Source of the DNA: Paracentrotus lividus
Lineage: Eukaryota; Echinodermata; Echinoidea; Camarodonta; Echinidae
Length of the DNA stretch: 64,000 nucleotides
Direction: 5' to 3'
Assembly: GCA_940671915.1 (NCBI GenBank)
Contig: CALNVZ010000641.1
Span: 5,092,649-5,156,648 of the forward strand
Shown piece by piece: positions 61,601-62,774 of the stretch. Made by a program: the position numbers and the translations under genes. Numbering within the stretch: position 1 is the first letter of the stretch; every line of letters begins with the position of its first letter. Below the pieces are notes generated by a model, which saw only the letters and a program-made list of their open reading frames with translations, was not told the origin of the DNA and searched no databases.

Positions 61601-62765
61601 TTCTCTCTTTCTCTCTTTCTATCCCTTTATTTCTCAATCTTTAGTGTTCACTTTTCAAGCACATTCTTCATTCTATGTGATCAACCGATCAGAAGTTGTT
61701 TATGCTCTCTCTGAGATTAAATCAGAATGATTGGGCTTTGGCCCAAAGCTGGATAGAATTCACACCCAGATATAGTATAGATTAACCGAGGTGTTTTCCC
61801 TTCAATTCAGAGTAAAGGCATAAACCAGGCTGAAGGCAAGAGTGAAATCATTTTCCAAGTGAAGATTTTATTTGAGATAAGCTACATTTATATTGTTCGT
61901 GGAGAGTTGCTATTTAAAGAGCCATCGTATTGATCTTATCCATGACCTAAGCCCTCTGTTTGCTATTAACTTAGTGAGGCTAATTTTTGTGCCCAATAAA
62001 GGTCACATTATGCAGTGTACAAACATACAAAACTTGCCTCCTTTGTTGCAAATATAATATTATTAGAAATTTTGAGTTTATATGTAACAAAAGAATTGCT
62101 TGAAATTATTGATGGATGTTTGAAGTGGATATTGACTTTTTTTTTTGCATTATTGATTTTATATTTATTAAAATCTTTAAATGTTTGGTTGCACAATGAT
62201 TTTAACTGCAATACAATATACAATAGGATATGAGTTCTAGGGGGTATTTCATCAAAGGACTTATCGGATGTTATATCCAACAAACTGTTATAAGCTACTG
62301 AAATGCTTGCATGTGATTGGTTGAGAGCAAAGTTATCAGATAAAACATCCGACAAGTCCTTTGATGAAATGCCCCCCAGAACTATATATGATATTGATTA
62401 TGAGATAAATTGTTATTATTGTTCACAAAAGAAGAAGAAGAAGAAGAAAAAACAAACCCATAGGAATTATGATTATTATTTTATTAATATACAATTCCTT
62501 TCTCCAGGTGCCACCACCAGACTTCACTCTGCTGTAGAGCGGCTCTTAGACCAGTTCTCAGACTCCAGTACCCAATCTGATCAGCGTCGTCCAGTCAACG
62601 CTGACGGCTACGCCAGCTCCCAGTCCAGCCGAGAGGAGGATTCGCTCTCGAGGAGTGCTGGAGCCGGAGCACCAGCGGGAGGAGACAGGAATGATCTTCT
62701 TCGGAGGCTCCAGGCGGAGATCAGGGAGAAAGAGAGACTGGCTGTGGAGCTCCATAAATCAGATG
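1665..62765 (+). CDS. AKAP9: AKAP9-like centrosome/Golgi scaffold gene, partial (20 exons seen; both ends outside window)
   Basis: The exons join into a very long, Glu/Lys/Gln/Leu-rich coiled-coil protein with almost no hydrophobic or globular segment. Four stretches look like vertebrate AKAP9 and occur in the same order: EFQTALAQRDDIIKQL in exon 3, LRAELDESYGNQ in exon 4, NNHLLRVLTQVVQTT in exon 18, and ELSQHINES...GPELDSEGEEM (exon 19) followed by RLHSAVERLL and EKERLAVELHKSDG in exon 20. AKAP9 anchors PKA regulatory subunits, phosphatases and other enzymes at centrosome and Golgi. Exons 1-10 give 1,874 contiguous codons, with phases agreeing at each junction. I did not see the RII-binding amphipathic helix known from mammals, and the C-terminal PACT domain would lie right of the window. 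A pericentrin-family ancestor gene is the main alternative. Several central exons are frame-broken and at least eight have extra local copies. Confidence 0.82.
1879..2710 (+). repeat. Tandem array of exon end plus splice donor (period about 160 bp, about 5 units)
   Basis: The unit contains the last about 80 coding bases of exon 1, its GT donor and about 75 bases of intron (ACAATGTTGTTAGAC and following). Donor-equivalent positions are 1977, about 2131, 2292, about 2453 (TTTAGGTAGG) and about 2625 (CATTCATGTAGG). The third unit (2211-2291) keeps an open 27-codon frame in phase with exon 1, between AG and GTAGGT. The second unit has lost two bases and the later ones are more diverged. The array could supply alternative donors or small cassette exons, or be a non-functional minisatellite. 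Confidence 0.8.
3651..3716 (+). CDS. AKAP9: AKAP9-like exon 2 (22 codons)
   Basis: This short exon lies between the acceptor TCTACATGTAG and the donor AAG/GTAAGA. It translates in phase 0 as SDPLTPDREGEYKAAIEQYN plus LK, linking the exon 1 tail to the coiled coil of exon 3 without shifting frame. It has no ATG of its own and is too short to be noticed as an isolated ORF; the support is the splice borders, the phase match on both sides and the heptad-like EYKAAIEQYNLK end. No extra copies were seen nearby. Confidence 0.72.
3717..5782. other. Intron with dispersed repeats
   Basis: There is no coding signal. Bases 3925-4250 belong to a dispersed family also found near 18930, 32600 and 58380 (shared motifs: AAATCCCTAAATTGGCAA, agagcaaaa...TTCTGC). 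The 3' part is the GGTCTAAT foldback element listed separately. Several TACATGTA dyads occur. Confidence 0.6.
5338..5765. repeat. Foldback element A built of GGTCTAAT-type subrepeats
   Basis: The left half carries many degenerate copies of TTTGGTCTAATTCCCA at about 15-20-base intervals. From about 5540 the right half carries the reverse complement (TAGACCAAGTGG). The outer ends pair as well (GATCTAAACCCAC versus ATATGGGTTTAGC). The whole block could therefore fold into one long hairpin. It ends about 17 bases before the exon 3 acceptor. A second element of the same build lies at 23028-23452 with the same placement relative to exon 7. Confidence 0.8.
5783..5950 (+). CDS. AKAP9: AKAP9-like exon 3 (56 codons)
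   Basis: Acceptor TTCTATCCTCAG, donor ACG/GTAAGT, phase 0-0. The product starts IVEFQTALAQRDDIIKQLSE, which aligns with the vertebrate AKAP9 segment having an EFE-A-KQRD-IITQL pattern, and continues as coiled coil (SLQSQLRT at the end). This is one of the best family anchors in the window. The acceptor's polypyrimidine tract lies between the foldback element and the exon, so the element leaves only about 17 bases of unique intron before the exon. Confidence 0.88.
5963..6155 (-). repeat. tRNA-derived SINE, minus strand, with (AAT/ATT)n tail
   Basis: Read on the minus strand, a B-box-like GAGTTCGAAACCCGG (6131-6146 on plus) is followed by a unique body and ends at an (ATT)n tract, which is the (AAT)n at 5967-5986 on plus. 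The tail, the A/T-rich trinucleotide and the GTTCGAAACC element match a tRNA-headed SINE. The A box is not clearly preserved, so it is probably 5' truncated. Confidence 0.55.
7067..11188 (+). CDS. AKAP9: AKAP9-like exon 4: giant 4,122-nt coiled-coil exon (1,374 codons)
   Basis: Acceptor TTTTTACTACAG, donor CTGCAG/GTAAAA, phase 0-0, no internal stop. In-exon residue 95 onward contains LRAELDESYGNQMMLMKQQL, close to vertebrate AKAP9. Nearly all of it is heptad coiled coil rich in E, K, L and Q. A repeated segment (KELSEIRNTYEGQITRL and KELAQIREAYEGQIARL) recurs exactly 63 codons apart, that is nine heptads. The one clear break is a Pro/Ala/Val-rich linker at about residues 983-1028 (10015-10150; VAPVAAVAPLPSDD), probably a flexible hinge. 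A shorter break with Gly/Ser lies near 8510-8570. It acts as an extended spacer of the scaffold. Confidence 0.9.
11189..12017. other. Intron holding a tRNA-headed SINE
   Basis: No coding signal. A G-run (about 11317-11328) and a C-run/A-run (about 11608-11629) are present; the 3' part is the SINE listed next, whose (TTA)n tail ends about 33 bases before the exon 5 acceptor. Confidence 0.6.
11690..11984 (+). repeat. tRNA-derived SINE with (TTA)n tail
   Basis: A tRNA-like head shows an A-box-like TAGTCCAGTGGT and a B-box GGGTTCAATTCCCG with normal spacing, the two internal RNA polymerase III promoter parts. A body follows with AAGCGCTTTGAGCCACC, and then TTATTATTATTATTATTATT. The structure is complete head to tail. 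Its own transcription would be in the same direction as the host gene. Confidence 0.8.
12018..12173 (+). CDS. AKAP9: AKAP9-like exon 5 (52 codons)
   Basis: Acceptor TTTTTATTTGCAG, donor CTG/GTGAGA, phase 0-0. It encodes DQARKLQNEKSSLESELQQK and continues as charged coiled coil with an unusual Trp (ELRKWEASFREQQLEY). The frame remains open a little into the intron, which ends at TAG near 12207. It has no sign of local duplication. Confidence 0.87.
12624..12824 (+). CDS. AKAP9: AKAP9-like exon 6 (67 codons)
   Basis: Acceptor ACTGTTAAATAG (weak pyrimidine tract), donor CACAG/GTGCAT, phase 0-0. It encodes LDGLRTDTDKEMVARLEGMR and ends SLLKSRHQSQ; coiled coil with many Arg. Codon use is more G+C-rich than in exon 5. 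Two decayed copies of the exon end and donor follow in the intron, at about 13220-13380 and 13385-13560. Confidence 0.85.
12810..13565 (+). repeat. Three-unit repeat of the exon 6 end, donor and flanking intron, with a MITE inserted
   Basis: The motif GCC-ATCAATCACAG/GTGCA (12811-12829) recurs as GCCATTGGTAATAG/GTGCA (about 13248-13266) and GCCATAAGTTACAG/GTGCA (about 13416-13434). Each is followed by related intron sequence (TGTTCATATTAA, then AACATGTTGAAATT). The upstream exon sequence (CTCCTCAAGTC) is echoed as TTCCTGAAATC and TTCCTTAAGTC. The first unit is interrupted by a CGTATTCACAAAGG element at 12907-13201. Only the first unit has an open coding frame. Confidence 0.72.
12907..13201. 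mobile_element. MITE, CGTATTCACAAAGG family, copy 1
   Basis: Imperfect terminal inverted repeats of about 28 bases: GGCCCGTATTCACAAAGG at the left, and its reverse complement (CCTTTGTGGATACAGGCC) at the right. There is no coding capacity. A second copy lies at 45344-45653. Confidence 0.8.
13812..13960. repeat. GA simple repeat
   Basis: A purine tract on the plus strand dominated by (GA)n, with scattered GGA and AAA interruptions. The long open frames through it are artefacts of the repeat. Confidence 0.95.
15135..15583. mobile_element. MITE with TACTGTATAAG termini
   Basis: The left end TACTGTATAAGTTGTTT pairs with the right end AAACCACTTATACAGTA. Interior arms rich in TTCGCG-type motifs (GCGCGATGTTAAATTCGC near 15200 and CGCGTGATGTTAAATTCGC near 15498) are also shared. 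No coding capacity. Confidence 0.72.
15686..15747. repeat. 62-base uninterrupted poly-A tract
   Basis: An unbroken run of A from 15686 to 15747, unusually long and pure. It could be a retroposon tail, although no clear element body ends here, or a sequencing or assembly product. Confidence 0.9.
20921..21018 (+). repeat. tRNA-like SINE head, plus-oriented member of an inverted pair
   Basis: TAGCTCAGCTGGTAGTGC (A-box-like D arm), an anticodon-like arm CCTGTCTGGTAATCAGG, and a T-arm/B-box-like GGCTCGAATCCCG follow at tRNA spacing. GGTTTTG and TGGAACC could pair as an acceptor stem. The D-arm/acceptor spacing is too long and the stems have mismatches, so this is more likely a tRNA-derived repeat than a working tRNA. 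It is followed by TTTCTTTGCTCATTTTT, shared with its partner. Confidence 0.65.
21183..21279 (-). repeat. tRNA-like SINE head, minus-oriented member of an inverted pair
   Basis: On the minus strand the order is AACTCAGTCGGTAGAGCGCC, CTGTCTAGCAATCAGG, TTTTGAATCCTGATGG, then CCCATTTCTTTGCTCATT. It matches the copy at 20921-21018 over about 90 bases in opposite orientation, with about 165 bases between them. The anticodon loop and B box differ from the first copy. Confidence 0.65.
21478..22245. repeat. 770-bp purine tract (GA, GAGATA and GAGAAA repeats)
   Basis: Almost pure purine on the plus strand. It is organised into (GA)n, a (GATAGA)n core (about 21730-21890), and duplicated blocks such as GGACAGAGATGAAGAGAGAT at about 21556 and 21906. 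The long Ser/Leu open frames on the minus strand are products of the repeat and not genes. Confidence 0.95.
23028..23452. repeat. Foldback element B built of GGTCTAAT-type subrepeats
   Basis: Same architecture as element A at 5338-5765. A left half has CCACTTGGTCTAA-type subrepeats and a right half has TTAGACCAAGTGG-type subrepeats, with related outer ends. The last subrepeat ends about 25 bases before the exon 7 acceptor, leaving only CATTTTACCTTTTATTATGA plus CTCCTTACAG as intron end. Element A leaves a similar ACCTTTTATTTTCTATCCTC tract. Confidence 0.8.
23474..23623 (+). CDS. AKAP9: AKAP9-like exon 7 (50 codons)
   Basis: Acceptor GACTCCTTACAG, donor CTACAG/GTAAAA, phase 0-0. It encodes LEEMNAEFESRIQSVKEELE, then ERKKQLGAVKSVHERVMEQD and a short coiled coil to TLQ. 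Two degenerate copies of this exon lie in the next 400 bases. Confidence 0.87.
23735..24012 (+). pseudogene. Two decayed tandem copies of exon 7
   Basis: Copy 2 (about 23750-23842) retains GAAGAAGCAGCTAGAATTTG, CATGAGAGAGTCATGGAACA and AAACACTACAG/GTAATA, with an insertion (GTAACATAC) that breaks the frame. The intron after it (AAGAATATTGGTATAGTTTG) also matches the intron after exon 7. Copy 3 (about 23957-24012) retains AAGAAACAGCTTGGAGCCGT and CAAGTAGGCTAAACATG, with an in-frame TAG where exon 7 has TCC. They look like non-functional tandem duplicates. Confidence 0.8.
24089..24321. mobile_element. MITE with TTCCAAAAGGGACTAAATCC termini
   Basis: The left arm GATTCCAAAAGGGACTAAAT, continuing CCACTTTT, is matched by the right arm AAAAGTGGATTTAGTCCCTT, continuing TTGGAATG. 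The arms are about 30 bases and nearly perfect, including flanking GAGGAGCTTG/AAACTCTTC. Total about 233 bp, no coding capacity. Confidence 0.85.
25389..25532 (+). CDS. AKAP9: AKAP9-like exon 8 (48 codons)
   Basis: Acceptor GGGGATGTGGCAG (poor pyrimidine tract), donor TGTGAG/GTAAGA, phase 0-0. It encodes ELKDQHEWEMEALKGELDLR and continues as coiled coil ending EKEAIRQQCE. The acceptor is the weakest in the intact part, but both phase and coiled-coil register support it. Confidence 0.85.
25680..25800 (+). pseudogene. Truncated upstream copy of the exon 9 5' half with acceptor
   Basis: CACTAATTTCAG/ACCAAAGCACAGCAAGAA is repeated here and at 25897-25926. The copy reads TKAQQEISSIKTNLEQVYVS and then QIGSLRANLTHK without a stop, about 33 codons at high similarity to exon 9. 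The match ends at ACAAGATTACC, without a donor. This is an acceptor-plus-5'-exon duplication and could act as a decoy acceptor. Confidence 0.85.
25910..26132 (+). CDS. AKAP9: AKAP9-like exon 9 (74 codons plus 1 nt)
   Basis: Acceptor CACTAATTTCAG, donor ACCG/GTAAGA. It enters in phase 0 and leaves in phase 1, and the next exon supplies the matching two bases. It encodes TKAQQEVNSIKTNLEQVYMS and ends AKLEEERKELAQRT. Both ends of this exon are duplicated in the flanking introns. Confidence 0.87.
26100..26800 (+). repeat. Three-unit repeat of the exon 9 end, donor and intron start
   Basis: The exon end GAACTTGCCCAGAGAACCGG/TAAG (26113-26137) recurs as GAACTGGCTCAAAGAACCAG/TAAC (about 26323-26345) and CAACTTGCCCAAAGAACCGG/TAAG (about 26610-26633). 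Related intron follows each (TTTCATTCATTTAATTTAGT-like, then TCAATTATATTTCAATGTAA-like). Unit 2 contains the GGGTGGTATCTC MITE. Unit 3 keeps a good GTAAG donor, whereas unit 2 has lost it. Confidence 0.8.
26409..26520. mobile_element. Palindromic MITE, GGGTGGTATCTCACTTCGCG family, copy 1
   Basis: The left terminus AGGGTGGTATCTCACTTCGC is matched by the right terminus GCGAAATGAGATACCACCCT. The arms are about 31 bases in a 112-bp element, inserted inside the second exon 9 repeat unit. A second copy lies at 56991-57172. Confidence 0.88.
28600..28800. repeat. GA/GATA simple-sequence tract
   Basis: A purine-rich tract of (GA)n with GAGTGTGTGTGTGAGAG and GATAGATAGACAGACAGA patches. The Ser/Leu-rich open frames on the opposite strand are repeat artefacts. 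Confidence 0.95.
30185..30470 (+). repeat. Dispersed repeat, copy 1 (second copy at 37130-37410)
   Basis: Shares GAGTAGTCCATG, ATTTAAAGC-CCAT-GTCCCATA, TTGTATTGTAAAGA-GCCTTT and CAGATCCTAATTTGCATTTT plus CAAAGGCAC with 37130-37410, at the same spacing. No coding capacity; family unknown to me. Confidence 0.75.
30683..31301. mobile_element. Foldback/MITE-like element with about 200-base arms
   Basis: The left arm (AGTCCGGGCTG...CATCAAAATCGGAT...GATGATGTCACAGTCCCCCT...TTTTATTATA) is matched in reverse complement by the right arm (TATAATAAAATACAAAG...AGGGGGACTGAGACATCATC...ATCCGATTTTGATGAAATTT...CAGCCCGGATGAGTCC). The central loop is about 150 bases. No open frame of note. Confidence 0.8.
32575..32955 (+). 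repeat. Dispersed repeat with AAATCCCTAA-TTGGCAA motif
   Basis: Shares, in order, ACCCATTTGCGCC-like start, CAATAACTTTTG...CAGAGCTCTAAAAATACACC, AGAGAAAAAATTTCTGC and AAATCCCTAAGTTGGCAA with 58378-58800. Partial copies are at 3925-4250 and 18925-19090. The origin is unknown to me. Confidence 0.7.
33905..33945 (+). promoter_or_regulatory. X-box-like dyad (RFX site candidate)
   Basis: GTAGCCATGGCGAC (33911-33924) resembles the RFX X-box consensus GTNRCC-N-RGYAAC with one mismatch, and is followed by CGCCTAGCAAC. It lies in a locally G+C-rich patch inside the intron. RFX sites mark ciliary and centrosomal genes in animals, which would suit an internal promoter, but a single near-match is weak evidence. 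Confidence 0.2.
35458..35576. mobile_element. MITE, CATTTCATCAAAGG family, copy 1
   Basis: The left end GGGGCATTTCATCAAAGGGC is matched by the right end GTCCTTTGATGAAATACCCC. The interior CTGTTATAAGCTACTGAAA and CTTGCATCTGATTGGCTGAG is shared with copy 2 at 62240-62377. Confidence 0.88.
36640..37075. repeat. Cluster of GTGAGTGACACGACA motifs
   Basis: CGTGAGTGACACGACA occurs at about 36654, 36835 and 37025, and a variant at about 37049, spread over 420 bases of otherwise different sequence. The third copy sits in TGTCGTGAGTGACACGACA, which has 7-base inverted arms around AGTGA. No periodic tandem unit explains the spacing, and the function is unknown. Confidence 0.6.
37130..37410 (+). repeat. 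Dispersed repeat, copy 2
   Basis: Same element as 30185-30470, in the same orientation. It ends in a short stretch reading AATTTCAGCT-AATGTCC, about 200 bases before the exon 10 acceptor. Confidence 0.75.
37608..37687 (+). CDS. AKAP9: AKAP9-like exon 10 (80 nt)
   Basis: Strong acceptor TTTTTCTTGTTTTTCAG and donor GTGCAG/GTATGT. It enters with two bases completing the codon begun in exon 9 and leaves in phase 0. It encodes DEAEQKHTGADIPATERLSL followed by EHKQVVQ. This is the last exon of the uninterrupted run; everything joined so far has no stop. Confidence 0.83.
38545..38761 (+). pseudogene. AKAP9: AKAP9-like exon 11, frame-broken
   Basis: Acceptor TTGTGTTCTCCAG and donor GAAG/GTGAGG are good, and the entry frame (TLAEQWTRE) matches exon 10. 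Coiled-coil-like peptides then appear in different frames: VERLETVRAEM, then YTQELKGKEGAEER, then TDVELLLKEREMLVEHAE. At least three single-base shifts are needed to connect them. The phase at the donor fits exon 12. Either the sequence has indel errors here or this allele is damaged. A partial extra copy is at 38842-38936. Confidence 0.68.
38842..38936 (+). pseudogene. Extra copy of the exon 11 3' half with donor
   Basis: CATGGAGCGCACCAAGCAGC, GAGGAGTACAAGACGGATGT and GAGATGCTGGTAGAGCATGC, followed by GAAG/GTGAGG, parallel the end of exon 11 at roughly 80-85 percent by eye. It is diverged, so it is not a simple assembly echo. It is flanked by GA tracts on both sides (38800-38841 and 38985-39045), and no acceptor is visible. 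Confidence 0.8.
39391..41096 (+). pseudogene. AKAP9: AKAP9-like exon 12, about 1.7 kb, many frame shifts
   Basis: Acceptor CTTTCCTTTGCAG and donor ACAG/GTGTTA bound a stretch that reads as coiled coil, but in frames that change every 30-150 bases. Examples are EMRQNLDRVHHKELDDLRAS, ELKQELRSQLIMNNQKDLRN (about 39970), MLQLEDRLNAKHTQDAMILN (about 40110) and LARTKEQLQTELNER at the end. A Ser/Thr-rich non-coiled part lies near 39520-39600. The indel pattern without matching loss of coding composition looks more like uncorrected long-read sequence than like old decay. Confidence 0.72.
42147..42428 (+). CDS. AKAP9: AKAP9-like exon 13 (94 codons)
   Basis: Acceptor TATTTTCTTCTAG, donor GAGAG/GTAAGG, phase 0-0, fully open. 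It encodes MKDLEDLQETLTKAKEQEME and ends ELVAAHMQKFRE; an extremely charged coiled coil. Its last two thirds are repeated almost unchanged at about 42700-42873. Confidence 0.87.
42510..42700 (+). repeat. GAT/GATGGT simple repeat between exon 13 and its copy
   Basis: A trinucleotide-like tract of GATGAT, GGTGAT and GATGTCAGTGATGATGATAG (the last duplicated). It separates the exon 13 donor from the exon copy and may have promoted the duplication. Confidence 0.9.
42670..42873 (+). CDS. AKAP9: Putative duplicated cassette exon 13b (68 codons, phase 0-0)
   Basis: From about 42700 to 42873 the sequence repeats the exon 13 3' two thirds with only a handful of substitutions, all compatible with coding (for example LTDEE to LTYEE, and ELVERH to EMEERH). 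It is fully open. If spliced at GATGATTAG (42661-42669), the new 5' end adds EEEDGDNNDN, giving 204 nt that enters and leaves in phase 0, so it could be inserted without a frameshift. The donor changed from GTAAGG to GTAGAG, and the acceptor has no pyrimidine tract. It may be a used cassette or only a recent duplicate. Confidence 0.5.
43222..43498 (+). CDS. AKAP9: AKAP9-like exon 14 (92 codons plus 1 nt)
   Basis: Acceptor AAAATCACTGTAG, donor AAAG/GTTGGT (weak). It enters in phase 0 and leaves in phase 1. It encodes VTAELEETHKQDLMQLQTQL and ends NKMESQKQK; coiled coil with a more G+C-rich codon choice. A (CACCAT/CAT)n tract lies before it at 43061-43096. Fully open. Confidence 0.86.
43804..43982 (+). 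pseudogene. AKAP9: AKAP9-like exon 15, frame-broken
   Basis: Acceptor TCTCCATCTAG and donor AAAAG/GTAAAT. The first two bases complete the exon 14 codon and give DIEDLR. Coiled-coil peptides then follow in shifting frames (MAFEEAKK; LDQIEAEQRER; VEREKEEALN; MEEITERQKQEK). At least three single-base indels are needed. Same type of damage as exons 11-12. Confidence 0.65.
45227..45304 (+). pseudogene. AKAP9: AKAP9-like exon 16, frame-broken
   Basis: Acceptor TATCGTTTCATTTTAG and donor AACAG/GTAAGA. EKDKMIKEREDK reads in one frame and MEEEKDALNQKMN in the next, with one base shift between them. Its phase does not cleanly match exon 17, so an exon may be missing in the long following intron or the shift may also affect the junction. 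Confidence 0.6.
45344..45653. mobile_element. MITE, CGTATTCACAAAGG family, copy 2
   Basis: Same termini (GGCCCGTATTCACAAAG at left; a decayed GTTGTAAATACAGGC at right) and the same interior (TTAAGCCTAGCTTAAATCTG, GATTGTGTCACA) as copy 1. It abuts the next element directly. Confidence 0.78.
45655..47392. mobile_element. Non-autonomous element with about 150-base terminal inverted repeats
   Basis: The left arm (AAAGTGTTGCGTTGTGCGCG, ATAATCGACGAAAAAAAAAA, CAAGGTGTCTTCAAAGCGTC, ATCGATTTTTGTGAAATTTT) is matched in reverse complement by the right arm ending at about 47392 (AAAATTTCACAAAAATCGAT, GACGCTTTCAAGACACCTTA, TTTTTTTCGTCGATTATTAC, GCGCCACAACGCTACACTTT). The interior carries a two-unit CCTGGTCC-rich tandem repeat but no transposase-like frame. 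Confidence 0.8.
46875..47185 (+). repeat. Two-unit tandem repeat (about 160 bp) with CCTGGT microrepeats
   Basis: GATGGGCTAGTCCTG...GCGAATTTCAATGAAATTCC...CACAGAATCAGGGG occurs at about 46881 and 47034. Each unit contains short runs of CCTGGTCCTGGTCC. The 118-codon open frame through it is Pro/Gly-rich and has no recognisable family; I regard it as a repeat by-product. Confidence 0.8.
48636..49262. mobile_element. Non-autonomous Tc1/mariner-type element
   Basis: The left end CAGTGGTGGCCAAATTTATT, followed by AGAACACC, is matched by the right end GGTGTTCCAATAATTTTGGC plus CACCACT. The sequence is flanked by TA on both sides. These ends are typical of the Tc1/mariner superfamily. The 627-bp interior has no transposase frame but has an inner inverted repeat (CTTCTCCATTCAAAAGGTGT and ACGTCTTTTAAATGGAGAAG). 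Confidence 0.85.
55379..55518 (+). CDS. AKAP9: AKAP9-like exon 17 (46 codons plus 2 nt)
   Basis: Acceptor AAATCTATCCTCAG, donor GAGAG/GTAAAT. It enters in phase 0 and leaves in phase 2. It encodes LKEKNAALLETIAKRESVIG and ends MLRSDLDRLGTER. The final arginine codon is completed by exon 18, giving TERDGLQQTNNHLL, which parallels the vertebrate AKAP9 pattern ER-ALQ-ANNRLL. Fully open and a strong family anchor. Confidence 0.88.
55573..56045. repeat. GCGGAGGCAT-type dispersed repeat with CCGT tandem
   Basis: It begins ATGCCTCCGCCCACTGAAGG and ends near GGCGGAGGCATATATTTTAA, so the ends form a short inverted repeat. It contains (CCGT)n at 55630-55645 and several GGTCAAAGGT-type motifs. The family is widespread in marine invertebrate introns by my recollection. 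No coding capacity. Confidence 0.7.
56516..56727 (+). pseudogene. AKAP9: AKAP9-like exon 18, frame-broken
   Basis: Acceptor TTTTGGTTTCAATCAG, donor CGGAG/GTAATC. In the frame set by exon 17 it reads DGLQQTNNHLLRVLTQVVQTT (NN-LL--L--VV-TT is the AKAP9 signature). The frame then shifts by one base and reads TENAINRRLGGGSRQTPSRQ, and shifts again to PRIDLLRGPRSE at the donor. So the conserved block spans two frames. A decayed copy of its 3' end lies at 56950-56985. Confidence 0.75.
56738..57350 (+). repeat. Tandem duplication of the exon 18 end and its intron, with a MITE inserted
   Basis: GATAGATCTCCTTAGAGGGC and CGGAG/GTAATC are echoed at about 56956-56990 (GATAGATCTACTCAGGGGGC, TTGGAG/GTAAGG). 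The following intron CATCCAGGTACTTT is echoed as ATACCAGGTATTTT (about 57180), and CAATCTTTCTTTATGG...CCTAGTGCATCTA as CATTCTCTTGTCTATA...CCAAGTGTCTAG (about 57303-57350). The copy's donor consensus (GTAAGG) is better than that of the exon itself. Confidence 0.7.
56991..57172. mobile_element. MITE, GGGTGGTATCTC family, copy 2
   Basis: The left end GGTGGGTATCTCACTTCGCG, then GAGACGTTTCCGCGACG, is matched by the right end AAGTGAGATACCACCCACC. It is longer and less symmetric than the copy at 26409-26520. It sits immediately after the GT of the exon 18 duplicate. Confidence 0.8.
57664..57810 (+). pseudogene. AKAP9: AKAP9-like exon 19, copy 1, frame-broken
   Basis: Acceptor AAGTGTTTTAACAG, donor CACAG/GTAACA. 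GDSSSDMDAF reads in one frame and, after a one-base shift, DTIVASMFSDEGLELSQHIN continues to GPELDSEGEEMAH. The latter parallels the vertebrate AKAP9 block EEGTELSQ---G-AGTEID-ENEELM, and SSSDM parallels the SGSDM just before it. The donor side has an extra C compared with the two downstream copies, which would restore the phase needed by exon 20. Confidence 0.75.
57839..58156 (+). CDS. AKAP9: Two further copies of exon 19 in one open frame
   Basis: Copies at about 57868-57984 and 58036-58154 lie 168 bases (56 codons) apart, in a single open frame with G-rich spacer between. They read DTSVASMFSDEGLKLSQHIN...GPELDSEGEEMVT and DTSVASMFSDEGLELSQHIN...GPELDS, the last with a one-base insertion after it. 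GT is kept at the donor (CACAT/GTAACA), and AG occurs in GATACCAG and GATACTAG just before. They could be alternative exons or retained coding; no pyrimidine tract supports the acceptors. Confidence 0.5.
   Translation: MWGGGRGGLYDTSVASMFSDEGLKLSQHINESIFIGPELDSEGEEMVTCNRILFSLWAREGAGSFHDTSVASMFSDEGLELSQHINESIVVGPELDSGRRGDGHM
58378..58800 (+). repeat. Dispersed repeat, AAATCCCTAAATTGGCAA family
   Basis: Copy of the element at 32575-32955 (AACTTTGGACTCAGAGCCTC, GAAGAGCAAAAGTTTCTGC, AAATCCCTAAATTGGCAA). No coding capacity. Confidence 0.7.
59265..59820 (+). repeat. Tandem repeat, period about 240-250 bp, 2.3 units
   Basis: TTTCTAAGCAGTGTCA...GATAACAAGCTCAAGAATT is repeated at about 59290, 59517 and 59770. 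The interior TTTTAGTCAA-CAATA and CAACTGATAAGATT...AAAGAGCT-GG-AGAAAGATC is shared between units 1 and 2. Short open frames in it are not conserved between units. Confidence 0.85.
60545..61430 (+). repeat. Multi-part segmental repeat
   Basis: AAAAAGGTTCATGAGTTATA and CGGAGTTG recur at about 60569 and 60797. TTTGACCGGACCTAGTTT-GTCAC-ACTGTC recurs at 60653 and 60869. GTGCCAGAATATGAGGGAGG recurs at 60729 and 61322. No exon-like segment is visible, and the G-rich ends (GAGGGAGGGGGCAATA) are the most conserved part. Confidence 0.75.
62240..62377. mobile_element. MITE, CATTTCATCAAAGG family, copy 2
   Basis: GGGGGTATTTCATCAAAGGA at left and TCCTTTGATGAAATGCCCCC at right, with the same interior as copy 1 at 35458-35576 (CTGTTATAAGCTACTGAAA, TGATTGG). 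It lies about 130 bases before the exon 20 acceptor. Confidence 0.9.
62508..62765 (+). CDS. AKAP9: AKAP9-like exon 20 (phase 1-1), last exon in window
   Basis: Acceptor CAATTCCTTTCTCCAG, donor GATG/GTAGGA. It reads ATTRLHSAVERLLDQFSDSS, a Ser/Arg/Gly-rich linker (about residues 25-60: SSQSSREEDSLSRSAGAGAP), then LLRRLQAEIREKERLAVELH and KSDG. Vertebrate AKAP9 has SSRLQAAVEKLLEAI, then RAREQLAVELSKAEG in the same order. The entry phase fits the MVT-type ending seen in exon 19 copies 2 and 3. The donor leaves one base, so further exons lie right of the window. Confidence 0.9.
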
Positions 62766-62774
62766 GTAGGATAT

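Larger units (their letters stand above)
57811..62507. other. Intron between exons 19 and 20
   Basis: After the exon 19 copies it contains a dispersed AAATCCCTAAATTGGCAA repeat (58378-58800), a three-unit tandem repeat at 59273-59815, a segmental repeat at 60545-61430, and a MITE at 62240-62377. I see no coding exon. Purely A/T-rich sequence without features lies at 59935-60540 and 61480-62230. Confidence 0.55.

Noticed and set aside
1665-62765. Myosin heavy chain or golgin as the identity of the coiled-coil gene
   Set aside because: No motor, GRIP or other diagnostic domain, whereas four AKAP9-like blocks occur in the right order.
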